NCBI GenBank assembly: GCA_033220425.1
Contig: CM065650.1
Coordinates: 3,224,001-3,288,000 of the forward strand
Direction: 5' to 3'
Source: Lepraria neglecta
Lineage: Eukaryota > Ascomycota > Lecanoromycetes > Lecanorales > Stereocaulaceae
Length of the DNA stretch: 64,000 nt
Made by a program: the position numbers and the translations under genes
Notes under the pieces: generated by a model
What the model was told of the DNA's origin: nothing
The model's database searches: none
Seen by the model: the letters and a program-made list of their open reading frames with translations, nothing else
Part shown: piece by piece, positions 10,471-21,007 of the stretch
Layout of the letters: each line of letters starts with the position of its first letter
Position numbering within the stretch: the first letter of the stretch is position 1

Positions 10471-12330
10471 ATGTTCTTTTGTGCTATTCTTCTTGCAGCC
10501 ACTGCAACCCCAACTCAATCAAATTCTAGTCTTCTCATAGTTGACCTTGGATATGTTCTCCAACGTGCGACGACCTTCAACGTAAGCGTACCTTGCTCAG
10601 AGCTGACAGAGGCCTTTTTGCTGACAGCTTTCTCGATATGCAGCATACAAGTGGCATCTACAATTTCTCAAATATCCGCTACGCTCAGCCTCCCACTGGG
10701 GAGTTACGCTTCCAAGCACCTCAAAGTCTCAAGACAGATCGAACCATCCTAACTGGAGAAGACGGTCCTATCTGTTATCAAGCAACTCCGAATTGGTTCG
10801 CATCAGGCCCAGGCGTAATACCTCAGCTCTTGGGTGGAAGATCAACTCGACTTACGTCAACGCGTCCGAGCATGCAACGCCCCTTTCGCCGGCACAGGTG
10901 CCTCTTCCGATACCTCACGAATCCGAGGACTACCTATTCCTAGATGTCCACGTCCCCGAGAAAACCTTGTTTGACAGAAACAAGAGCGATGGCGCAGCGG
11001 TGATCGTCTGGATCCATGGATGGGGACTGACCATGGGGTGGAAAGACGCGCAGTACGACCCGGCTGGACTAGTGGCGCAAAGCTTGCTTCAAATTGGAAA
11101 AGAGGTCATCTTCGTGGCTCTCAACTATCGGGTGAGTTTGTCATCCTCGAAAAATCACTCAATACTGCTGATCAGGAGAAGCTGGGCGCTTTTAGGTGGT
11201 CGGGAGGACCATCTTTACAATCTGATAGCACCGCAAACGCTAGTCTCCTCGACCAACGTTTTGCTCTCGAGTGGGTCCAACAGAATATCAAATCATTCGG
11301 AGGAGACCCAAAGGTGACACTGTAAGTGACGCCATCATGTATTTGAATCATGATTGCTCACTGCGACATCAGCACTGGTGAGTCTTCTGGAGCTTGTTCG
11401 ATCTTCGGCCATCTGACTTCCTACGGAGGCGGAAATGGGCCAGTCCCTTTCCAGCAATCCTTGACACAAAGCTCATGTGGATTCGCATATGCACCAAGCG
11501 TCAGCGACATTATATTCCAATCCTTTCTCAAAACTGCAAAAGTCACCTCTGTTCAAGAAGCGCGGGCCTTGTCATCGGAAGAGCTACGAGTGGCGAACTA
11601 CGTCCAGGTCTCGGGCTCTCAGTGGAGTAGCTTTACCTATGGTCAGCGGATTGCCTCTCTCACTGCGGTTGCATCCACCAAATACTTGCAGCCCTCGTCG
11701 TTGATGGTACCTACGTCCCCAGTCAACCCATTCCCAGCCCTACCCAGTCTCTCCGCGCCTCTCCCTCTGCACATAGCCCTACTAACGGCCACATCTCACG
11801 CTTAGGGTCTCATCTTCACCCCCCCGTATGCCCAGACAACTAGCGGCTACGACACCTTCGTTTACACCTTACTCAACAGCACGGATATCGAGCAAGTGAC
11901 GCAGACCCTCTACCTGCCCGTATTCGACGGCAGCTATGGATACGAGAACAATATCTAGCGTGCCGCCCTGACAGTCATCGACTTCGAGTTCGTCTGCGCT
12001 AACACCGCCCTTACACGCGCCGTGGACAACTGCACCTACAACTACATCTTCGCGGTCCCGCCCGCACTCCATACGGGGGATCTGAACTCTACCTTTTACA
12101 CAGGACCGACGCAACCTCAGGACCCGAACGACCAGGCCGCGGTGGATCTGCAGCGCTGGGTGAGCTCGTTTGCAGTCGAAGGACGACCAGCGGCGAAGGG
12201 GACGGAGGTGTTTGGAGAGTATTGGAGCGATGGGATGGTGCAGACTTTGGCGCTGACGGGAGTGGGGAGGGAGGTTGATCCGGCTGTGGCGAAGAGGTGC
12301 GACTTTTGGTTCGAAGAATTTTATAAATAA
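10471..12330 (+). pseudogene. Secreted type-B carboxylesterase/lipase, broken
   Basis: The start MFFCAILLAATATPTQS looks like a signal peptide. An intron joins VLQRATTFN to HTSGIYNFSNIRYAQPP, the usual opening of type-B esterases (alpha/beta hydrolase, COesterase). The oxyanion-hole region appears as VIVWIHGWGL, the nucleophile motif as TGESSGACSI after another intron, and the C-terminal part as GLIFTPPYAQTTSGYD to FWFEEFYK. The frame is not continuous: it shifts near 10830, shifts out and back around 11690-11760, and stops occur at 11803 (between SHA and GLIF, where Glu would fit) and 11957 (after YENNI). Normal enzymes are about 550 residues and this span would suit one. With four or more lesions a sequencing error is unlikely; I call it a host pseudogene. 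A convergent GMC fragment follows at once. Confidence 0.75.
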
Positions 12331-12385
12331 ATGATCAGCCCGGATTTGCGAAGCAGAGTTGTAGTTCTGTTGGACACGTGTGGTC

Positions 12386-13009
12386 TTACGACACACTCAG
12401 AGCAATCAGCTCCGCTGCCACTTCCGCCATAGCGTATACCGTAGCCTGCGGCGTCGCCGAAATCGGTGCAGGCAAGACACTTGCATCCACCACTCGCAAA
12501 CACTCCGTCCCATGAACGCGAAACTCCCCGTCAACCACTGAACTCAGCACGTCTTTCCCCATCGCTGCCGTCCCCCCCGAATGATGCCACACCTCTGAAT
12601 AAGCCCTCACCCTCGTGTCGATCTCTTCATCACTGGCACTCGATGTGAGGACGGGCATTCCCTTTGGTGACGTCTCGCCTTCGATGATCTCGCGCCCTGC
12701 GGGTGTTTCCATCATCTGTGCTACGCGTCGGACGCCGGAGCGTAGCATTTCTTTGTCTGCTAAGATGGAGTAGTAGTTTGGGTTGATGATGGGCTCAGTG
12801 ATTGGGTCGTTGGATGCTAGGGTGATAAGGCCACGGGACGTATTCTCGAAACTGTATCCGTGCTGGCATTGCGCGGAGGACTTCCAGACATGAATAAGGA
12901 GGCCGGCGAACGAGCCGAGGGTTGAGGGCCGCGAGCCCTTGGGAAGATGGATGTGTGAGGCGCAAAACGAGGTCAATGGCAAACTCAGGAAGAGGGAGGT
13001 TGATTGCAA
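12386..13009 (-). pseudogene. C-terminal fragment of a GMC (glucose-methanol-choline) oxidoreductase
   Basis: A 207-codon minus-strand frame holds the GMC C-terminal domain: SRGLITLASNDPITEPIINP, NYYSILADKEMLRSGVRRV, then AYSEVWHHSGGTAAMG with the catalytic His, and the closing RVVDASVLPAPISATPQATV. Full-length enzymes of this flavoprotein family (aryl-alcohol, glucose or choline oxidases and relatives) are about 550-620 residues. The N-terminal FAD-binding fold (GxGxxG) and the middle are missing upstream, where sequence to 13160 shows nothing similar. The first 30 residues are not conserved and seem to come from a frame running into the break. It is best read as a truncated relic. It faces the broken esterase tail to tail with a 55-base gap. 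Confidence 0.75.
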
Positions 13010-13168
13010 TTTCTGGAAAGAGAGGTGTAAAGATGGGCCAAGGCATGGGAGTTGTGGGTGAGTCTAGACACGAGCACTATAGATGATGACATGCGGACAT
13101 GGCATATAGGGAGCAGCATGGAGCGCGGGTGTTTGGAAAATAGTCGGATCTTGAGCGCGAATTTCTAT

Positions 13169-13960
13169 TCAATCACTTTTCTTGTACATCACATCCGTTC
13201 GCATTGTGTATTTGATGCCCCTTGTCACATCTGCTCCGGAGTGTAGGAGCCCCTTTTGTTGGAAAAGAAGGACGCGACCAACTTTGGGTATCACGTCCAA
13301 GTGACGTCCGGTCCAATCCAGTGCGTGAAATGTCGTGGCGCCACCTTCGAGCTGTGAATCTTCATCTGACTCGTTCAGATAGAGGTGTATAGTGATGAAA
13401 GAAGTTTCTTCATTCTCCTCCGTCGTATAGGATCCGTCAAAGTGGGCTGGATTAGCGTTAGCGGGAGCAAGAGATTTACTATTCTCGAATGACTCACGTC
13501 TGAAATAGTTGCCATCGAAGTACCTCAGAAAACGCATACGCTCGTTCAACCTAGTCAATCTATACGTCCAACTCTTCTTCAGCCAACCACTTCCTGTAAT
13601 GCCAGGTTTGTCTTTCAATTCAAGGATTTCTGGTACCAGATTTTGACACCGGGCCCAAATTTTTGATAGCAGCTCCCTATTATCCCAGATGATACGGCCG
13701 CAGGATCTCGTCTCCGTATCGATTTCCTGGCTGCCGGAGCCAACATTGATCATCGCCTGTTGCCATTCGCCATTCGCTTGCGCCTTGGCGGCTCTTATCA
13801 AGTTGGCACATTCGTTAGCGGACAAGACGTTATCAAGAATGCATGCGTAGTAGCCTTCGTATTCAGGCAATTCAGTCTCTTTGAAGTCGATGATATGTTT
13901 CTCGATTTCTGGGCCTGAAACTGACAGAAAATCGTGAGGTAGTTGGTATAAGAAATCCAT
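13169..13960 (-). CDS. 2-oxoglutarate/Fe(II) oxygenase of the prolyl 4-hydroxylase type, 246 aa, two exons
   Basis: Exons are 13960-13498 and 13446-13169. The 51-base intron between them is a multiple of three and has no stop, so an unspliced frame of 263 codons also exists. Splicing gives YFRPHFDGSY in place of a 17-residue insert, restoring the compact iron motif. Iron ligands are His156 and Asp158 (HFD) and His223 (LLHSGADV). Lys233 in RGIKYTMRTD is the likely 2-oxoglutarate contact. RFLRYFDGNYF before the HxD and SFITIHLYLNE after it are typical of fungal P4H-like oxygenases, which hydroxylate proteins or small metabolites. There is no signal peptide, so the protein is probably cytosolic. 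The substrate is unknown. Confidence 0.85.
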   Translation of the reverse strand: MDFLYQLPHDFLSVSGPEIEKHIIDFKETELPEYEGYYACILDNVLSANECANLIRAAKAQANGEWQQAMINVGSGSQEIDTETRSCGRIIWDNRELLSKIWARCQNLVPEILELKDKPGITGSGWLKKSWTYRLTRLNERMRFLRYFDGNYFRRESFENSKSLAPANANPAHFDGSYTTEENEETSFITIHLYLNESDEDSQLEGGATTFHALDWTGRHLDVIPKVGRVLLFQQKGLLHSGADVTRGIKYTMRTDVMYKKSD

Positions 13961-14259
13961 GGTTGCAAGCTTTTAATGGTGCTACATCAAAATCAATGCT
14001 GTTATGAAAGCATAGTTCAGATGCAATGGTCTTTCGCATTTATTTGGGTAAATATCAAAGGTATCGATGCTCTGAGTCATAAAGATTCAGCACACCCTGG
14101 GCAGCCATTGAGTCATTTGGAAATTGCCGATCAATAGAAGGGTTCACCACTCAGAGGGCTCAGTGGGCCACCCTGCTCTGAATCTATTACCATCAGTTTG
14201 GATATTATAACTCCGCATAAGAAGCTGTAACAGTTACTAATCTCTACAAACTTTGTACG

Positions 14260-14264
14260 GAAAT
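14260..14264. repeat. Target-site duplication GAAAT, left copy
   Basis: GAAAT directly before the left LTR matches GAAAT directly after the right LTR. A 5-base duplication is normal for Copia integrases and shows a single clean insertion. Confidence 0.9.
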
Positions 14265-14480
14265 TGTCGGTATAACCTGTAGCAGGGTTATGCCGATAGT
14301 TAGCTTGTATGATCCCCTATCACCCGCCCTGAGTAGCCTGTATGCAGGCTGCTTCTATGGGTAGGTAAAATGGGGATTGATTCTTCTATGGATTGGAGCT
14401 ATGGTGTTTTATCTAGAAAGGGGCGCCAAGCACGGATCACGTGACTCCGCAAGTTTGCGGAGTGCGGAATAGTTCCGACA
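14265..14480 (-). repeat. Left LTR (3' LTR of the Copia element)
   Basis: 216 bases starting TGTCGG and ending CCGACA, the usual TG...CA ends set in a 6-base inverted repeat. It matches the right LTR at 209 of 216 positions. It is the less mutated copy: at every difference it keeps the C or G. Confidence 0.95.
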
Positions 14481-17400
14481 CTGGCAAAGTTTTAGAAAGT
14501 CGAAAAACAGTGCCAATCGACGCCAAATCCTAGTTGCTTTTATATGACGAAGAAGGACCTGATAGGCCGAGTAACGCCGTGATCTGATTAGTCAGATCGC
14601 AGCCGGTCCTTCCCTTTCTACCCAGGCGTTTGTCTTCAGCTTGATAGTGTTCTTGTCTACCAGCTACTTCAACGCCTGACAGGGGTGTTCCTTCGTCATA
14701 GCGTCCGCAGGATTACAGCTCCCATCGATCCACCGCACCTCGTCGATTTCCCTTCTCTCGTAGGATTACCGTAGTCCCATAATATCGATCATAAGGCGTT
14801 TTTCGGCGGTAGTGCCGAGGTGTATAACGCAGTCGTACAGGGAGTATAAATCAGTGTACAGGATTAGTGGGATCTTTACTTGAGTAATACCGTTAATAGT
14901 AGATTGTAGGGTAGTAGCGATATCGAATCCTGCTAGCATTGCATATAGCTCCGAAGCTAGTACCGATCTTGTGACTCTTTTATATTTAGTGCTACTCTAA
15001 TAAATAATGTTGCCGCTGAGATTAATAGTTGATTTGTCTAGTTATTTCTTATTAGTAAGGACGATGATGTATCTAATCTGAGAGCTCAAGTCTGCGTTAT
15101 TTACAAACGCTGTATCGATAAAAATAAGAAGCTTTAGTCCTTCTAGAGCAAGTTTGACAAATTATAGGCCTCGGAGCTCGTTTGCTTTTTGCCAGTTTAA
15201 CTATTTATTTAGCCAATTAGCGCTTTCTTTAGTTAGTTAAGTGATTTAAGCTACCCTAGATAGTATAAAAGCCATTTCAGGTTGATATATTGAGGCTATA
15301 TAGGCGCCTCGAGCTCGCTCCTTGATATATTGCGATTTAATATCGCCGGTAGTGTCGATCGTATTGATCTTGCTATATTGCCGTTGTTGCGAGAGCTTTA
15401 GAATATTACTATTTCTAGAGATAATAGTGCTGTTGAACGGAAGGTCTTTTCCTTCCTCTAGTTTCTCGATTAGCTTTACTAGGAAGCCTATATCGAGTCG
15501 TTTTTATTCTTCTAGCTCTAGGTACTCGGTTATTCTAGAAAATAGTAAGTTATTAGTTTATAGGCTAATAATCGCCTGCTTAGAGAATATTAAGTAAGGA
15601 TTAAATAAGGAGACGGTAAGACTAAGCTTCTCGATATAGTAGGTATAGTATATCCTAAACTAGTGTGTTCCCGCTTCGGGAACGCCGTATAGGGGGCAGA
15701 CTACCTTGAGTATATTATCTCCTAAGTTGGTGCCTTGCGGCGGTTTTATATAGAAAGCGCGGCTTAGTACTGACGTTGACTGTATATAAGCTTATAAAAT
15801 ATCGCGTATATATAGAGCCCGCGGTAGGATAGTAGCGAGGTAAATAATAAGGCGCTGGCTGGCGCGCTGAATCGTTAGAGATTGTGTTAGAACTTCCTTC
15901 TTGCCCTTGTCGTTATAAGCTTAGACGACTAGTCTTAACTTCTCGAAGGGTATCTCGCCGTTCTACTTAATATTATTAATAAAGCGGTAACCGAAAATAC
16001 GGGTGTATAGTAGTATATTATACTTACTTATAATCTTGAAGACTCCTTTAGCGATTAGTCCGTTGATTTCTTTCTTCCGAGAGTTAATAAATAGGCTATT
16101 TATTAATCGAATAGCGCCTTCGGAGCGGAGCTTTATCGATAGCTCGATATTGATTTGCTCCTTATCGGTAATATAAGCGTAATAGGCGGGCAGGCGTCAT
16201 TATCGCTGTAGATTATAGCGCGTAGTGGCTTATGTTTCTAGAGCCTCGTCGATATCTTTGTCGCTATTAGAGAGCTTATTATTATTATTATCCTTAGTCG
16301 GTAGGTCTACTTCAGCTATAGGCGTTTATAGTATTTAATTAGTTAGTTCTTCGAAATATAGTTTAACCGATATAATACGAAAAACCGTAGGGCCGCTGTT
16401 TAGTTTAACTATATAAGCTTGCTCGTCTATAGCGAGTAATTGGTAGGGTCCTTTCTAACCCTTGCCTTCTCGGAAGACGAGGACATTATCGCTAATAGGG
16501 GTGTTGAGGATAGCGTTAGTTTATAGACCGTTACGGTGGCGTAAGGCTTTAGTAACATCTCTTTTCGCTAATAAGTCCGATACTTCTTTTATTGTATGTC
16601 TGATAGCCTTACTTCTTTCTATAATCGATAGATATATAGGATCTAGCTTAGTAAGCTTTGGGAACGTACCGAACAGGAGCAGTATAGGGGTTAATCCGTC
16701 AGGTCTAGCTATATTATTGATTACCTTAACAGCTATTTATAGGACGAATTACTTACTTAGTAGCGGGAGGTCTTCTTGAATAATATTATAGGTATATCGG
16801 AGAGGTGTATAATAGCGTTCAACTAATCCAATCGAGTAGTATACTTTAACAGGGACGTATTTTACCTTAATTGCTATCCCTTTCGCCTTAGAGATAAACT
16901 TAGCGCTAGTAAACTATTTGCCTGTATCGTGCACTAATATATCTAGTAGTCCAATATAGGTATCGATCTAATACGCCCTTAAGGTATCCTAGACTGTTTC
17001 CGCTGAGATATCTTTCAGGAAACGGGCGGTTTGGAAGCGTGTAGCCTCGTTAACAGTATATAGAGCGGGGACTACAGGGTTATCTAGATATATGATATCG
17101 ATTATTACTGAGTGATTGAATTAGAGGTCGTTTTTAATAGTGAATTTGAACCTTCCTAGTAATCTTCTATATTTTTGGTAAGTTAAATAGAACTTGCTTA
17201 GTCGGTTAATCGCTTCCCGGTTAAAATGATAACTAGAGCGTTTCAGTAAACGTGCTAACCGTGTTGTAGAGGGATGTCCGAAGCGGTGATATAGGCGGTG
17301 AAGCTCCTGTTCCGTTAATTGGCTGCTTATACTGCCGCTGTTGTTGGTGTAGGCGTTAATACAGGCGTTTGCTAGTAATATTCCCCATGTAAGGAATAGG

Positions 17401-19489
17401 TAGCTATATAACCGGATAACAGGGACTTGTTTCTCTTTGCCGATCAGGTAGTTAGTTAGATTATTAAAGTAAAAGCCTGCTCGGTCGAGGTCTCGCAGGC
17501 AGAGGAGAAAAGGGGTGTCAGCGTCAACAATATAGAATTCGATAGTGCCGATTAGTAATTAGACAGCGACGGTACCCTTTGATAAGGCGTCGCTAATACT
17601 AAACTTGAACTTAGCGGTGCCAGCCTTGTCCGTATTAATATTAACGTTTTGCTCGCGCCGTAGTGCCAAGTATTGATTAAAGCCTGCGGACGAGTTATAG
17701 GCGGTACCTGTATCAATTATGAGGCCGCGGAAATGGTTGTCGCTGTATCTGCTTACTAGGCGGCGAGGCGCTGATTAATATGGCGCTGGCAGTAGTAATT
17801 CTCCTGGGATGTTAATATATGGATCTTGGGTAAATATCGATCTTGTAACAGCGTGGAGGGTAGCCTGATTGGTTAGCTTCCGGTACGCAGCCTTGCTGTT
17901 AATAGGGCCCATTGATATTAGAAATGACTTATCATCCTCCTGTTTATCGGCCTCGTTGTCGTCGGAGATATCATCGGCGGTATTATTATTATTGTTTTCT
18001 TCCTTGCCGCCTTTAATATCGGTGATATATTACTTGATACTGCGTTAGCGTTCCTCCTTAGGGTGGTTAGTTAACTAATATCCTTCCTTCTTGCAGACGA
18101 AGTACCGCTTTTTGGCTTTAGGGTCGCGGTTAGAGTTATTGGAGTCGTATCTTGGTTTACTTAGATATCTAGATTGGTCGCGATTGCTAGATTCCCGGTT
18201 ACGGTAGCGGCGGTCTGTATATATTATTTCGCTTAGTGATAAGAGGCTGCGACGGTCTTGTAAGGCTGTGGATAATCGAAGGTCTTGGATGAGATCTTGT
18301 ATAGCGTTTGGTAGTTTTCGGCAAACTATTTTATAAGCAGATATAGACTCGCAGGTAGTAATAATCTTCTAGTAGATAAAGCTATCTCTATAAAGACTTT
18401 CCTCTAAGCTATATTATAGTTCTCTTAGTCTAGATATTATAGCGTTAAGATATTCAGTTAGGGTTTTATCTTTATTGCGGTTGATGAAGAGCTATAGGGA
18501 TATACCGTTCTATTCGTTCAGACGGGCGATCTAGTATTCTCTTCCCTCGAAGTTTCCTTTGAATACGGTTCTTAGGGAGTCTAGATTTATTAATAAGAAT
18601 AACGATTGGTTACTGAAATAGAAGTTAAGTATATCGCCGTTTAGTATATACTGAAACGCCGTAGGGAGTCCGATTAATAGTATCCCCGCGTTAGAGGCGG
18701 TAACTAAGAATATATTCAGCTTATAGTCGAAAGCGTCGCTCCTTCTATTATACTTTATCTCTTCTATATAGAGTTTAGTAAGGGCGGTAAGTTCCCGGGA
18801 AAGGCCTTGCTCCTGGTAGTTGGCGATAGTATTATAGATTTTAAGGCTGTTGATTAGAGCCGTTTAGAAGGGTGTCTAGAAGCGCTTTTATATTGTTTCG
18901 AGATTGATCGGCGATGGTATACCGGCTTGGAATGGTAATGGCGAAGGTATGTCGGTTTTGACTGATAAAGGCGTGTTATTGCCGGGGATAGCAAGGGAAT
19001 CTTGGTAGTGTTTCTTCGTGTTTGGAAGGGGCTCTTCTAGAGGCCATTCTTGCTACGGCTGGACTAATAGATTTACTATATATTTATAGACTGGTGTCTT
19101 GTTCCTAGGTATATAGACCTTGCGGTCGAAAAATAGGTTCTGAAAGTTACGTATAATACGTTTTTCTACCTTAGTAAATGACCGCTCGTCCTAATCGTAG
19201 AAGTCTTCCGCGAAGCTTATCTATAGGCTGTATCCTTCCTCATTATAGCTTTCGTAATAGCTTGTTAATTATATAGTATATATTCCTAGGGCGGTAGCTG
19301 ACGACTTTGTAGGGTCTGTAAGGACAATACCGTATAGGGTCATAGTCCCCTCGTGTTCCTCCTCTATAGTTGGTTATATCATTGTAGGGTTTATACAGGG
19401 TTTGGTGCGGAGCTTGGTGTTTGGTGTTGTAGTGTTGCAGTCGAATTTTTCTGTTATATCTTGCTGATCTAAGGTCGACTACTAATTAG

Positions 19490-19705
19490 TGTCGGTATAA
19501 CCTGTAGCAGGGTTATACCGATAGTTAGCTTGTATAATCCCCTATCACCTGCCCTGAGTAGCCTGTATGTAGGCTGCTTCTATAGGTAGGTAAAATAGGG
19601 ATTGATTCTTCTATGGATTGGAGCTATGGTGTTTTATCTAGAAAGGGGCGCCAAGCACGGATCACGTGACTCCGCAAGTTTGCAGAGTGCGGAATAGTTC
19701 CGACA
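19490..19705 (-). repeat. Right LTR (5' LTR of the Copia element)
   Basis: 216 bases with the same TGTCGG...CCGACA ends. All seven differences from the left LTR are transitions in which this copy carries T or A, consistent with RIP acting more on this side. Confidence 0.95.
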
Positions 19706-19710
19706 GAAAT
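19706..19710. repeat. Target-site duplication GAAAT, right copy
   Basis: Second copy of the 5-base duplication, immediately outside the right LTR; see the left copy. Confidence 0.9.
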
Positions 19711-19869
19711 ATATATTCCTACTAGTATATCTCGAGGGTTACAGTAATTTGAATATTCACCCCCCAGAGGTCCCTAGAGCTAGACCCCGGAGTAGGTAGA
19801 ATTCCAGGTACTCAGCCCTACAGAGTGGCCTACTGAGCAATTTGGTCCACTAAGTGGTGAACCCTTCTA

Positions 19870-21007
19870 CCGTTACATCGATTTCGCATTTTAGGCGCTA
19901 AAAATAATAAGATCATGTGAGAAGGCCTCGTAAAACGACGTCGAGACCATTGCGAATCAGGCGCGTTCTCACCTGCACACAAACTATCCCCATCTTCCTA
20001 CAATCTCAACAACTTTCTTGCACTGGTACCAAACGACAGAACGATACCAGGCCGTACCCCCCTCAATCAAGTTCCTTCAGCGAATCAAAAATCCAACGAA
20101 ACGCCAATTGAACCAGAGACTTACGTTGGATATATGGAATACTCCCAACTGTGAGAATTTCACGAACGTGTTAATCACGCCAGCAAAATCGAACGTGTTA
20201 GCCCCAAACGGCCGACGTGCGCCCGGGGCCACGTTAATCACTGCTTAGGGCTCCCCGTGCGACGCTCAGGCCAACTTTTAATTAGCGGCGGAAAACCCCC
20301 CAACTAGTCTCGCAGCTACCCTTGACTAGTCCTAGTAGGCCCTTGGCAAGCCCCCACAGACGCATACTGCTACACCCCAACACCGCTGTCGCGCACCACT
20401 GCTGTAACGCTGTCGCAACGCTGTCGCAGCCCCTACGCGCATCACCCACGCGAGAAAATCGCCCGAATCGATCGATTCCAGCACCGCGTTGGGGGTAACC
20501 CCCGGGGCTGTTCCAGGGGGTTCCCGAGTGCTCCGGTCGATTATCGAACATCAAAAAAAATCATATAGGGCTGAAATCACGCGACTTGGCCCGAGGGGCG
20601 CCCGGGCCTGCAAAGCTCTCTAGGTATTTATTTAAAGCTTAAATAATATAAATGGCTGCTACAGTCTGTTCTCCCTTTTCTCGGATCACGCTAGGCCGAA
20701 AACGTTTAGTTGAAGCCCCGCCGGTAATCATAGCCGTAGGGGAGCCGAAACAGTCCTTTCGACTCGGTAATCTATACGCTCGGGCATTGAAGTTTTTATG
20801 GATCACTTTGATTGGCGGCTCATGCGGCGAGTTGTTAGATACAGCCTGGCTGAAGGAATTCGCTCTGTGTACGTCTACTTCTAATCGCCAGTTCCAGTCC
20901 AGCCGCCATCGGCAGAGCGCATGGCACGTTACGTGCTACCTTATCTATGCCCCCGCCCCTACCACTGCTGAGATTGCACCTAGATCAACGAGCCCTGATT
21001 CTGCATG
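19870..21007. other. Spacer with a GC-rich, palindrome-rich patch and no supported gene
   Basis: About 1.1 kb to the right of the nested element. Frames at 19917-20248 and 20652-21065 show no conserved motif. Between 20270 and 20610 the DNA turns GC-rich. It has three spaced copies of GCTGTCGC near 20380-20430, the palindrome GGGGGTAACCCCC near 20490-20502 with further G runs behind it, and a self-complementary GGCCCGAGGGGCGCCCGGGCC near 20589. It could be part of an unknown repeat. No terminal repeats were found. Confidence 0.4.

Larger units (their letters stand above)
14265..19705 (-). mobile_element. Ty1/Copia LTR retrotransposon fossil, minus orientation, broken and RIP-mutated
   Basis: A 5441-base element with two 216-base LTRs and 5-base target duplications. 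Read on the minus strand the 5' LTR is the right-hand copy. Parts in order are a gag-like region with a CCHC zinc-knuckle remnant near 18.05-18.12 kb, a GAG-pre-integrase and integrase region near 16.5-17.5 kb, and reverse transcriptase/RNase H traces from about 16.1 kb leftwards. The integrase-before-RT order defines Ty1/Copia. No long open frame survives; it is broken in dozens of places. Most of the interior is AT-rich with very few CpA or TpG dinucleotides, the mark of RIP. LTR identity is about 97%, but since the differences are all RIP-type it is not a clock: insertion may be fairly recent. Confidence 0.93.
14137..19867. mobile_element. Small TA-flanked inverted-repeat element (MITE-like), split by a Copia insertion
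   Basis: The left end at 14137 and the reverse complement of the right end at 19867 share a perfect 15-base start, GAAGGGTTCACCACT. A second matching block lies at 14159-14175 against 19821-19837. Both ends are flanked by TA (14135-14136 and 19868-19869), the target duplicated by Tc1/mariner-type transposases. Taking out the LTR element and one copy of its 5-base duplication leaves about 285 bases with no coding potential, the size of a non-autonomous MITE. The two arms differ by an indel and by some transitions, so the element is not new. I cannot assign the autonomous parent. Confidence 0.7.

Noticed and set aside
16462-16779. Plus-strand frame of 105 codons within the retrotransposon as a separate gene
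   Set aside because: It is an antisense shadow of the integrase region of the Copia fossil.
14137-19867. Possibility that the inverted repeats are the ends of one large autonomous transposon
   Set aside because: The sequence between the TIRs and the LTRs is short and non-coding, and the interior is entirely an LTR element with its own target duplication.
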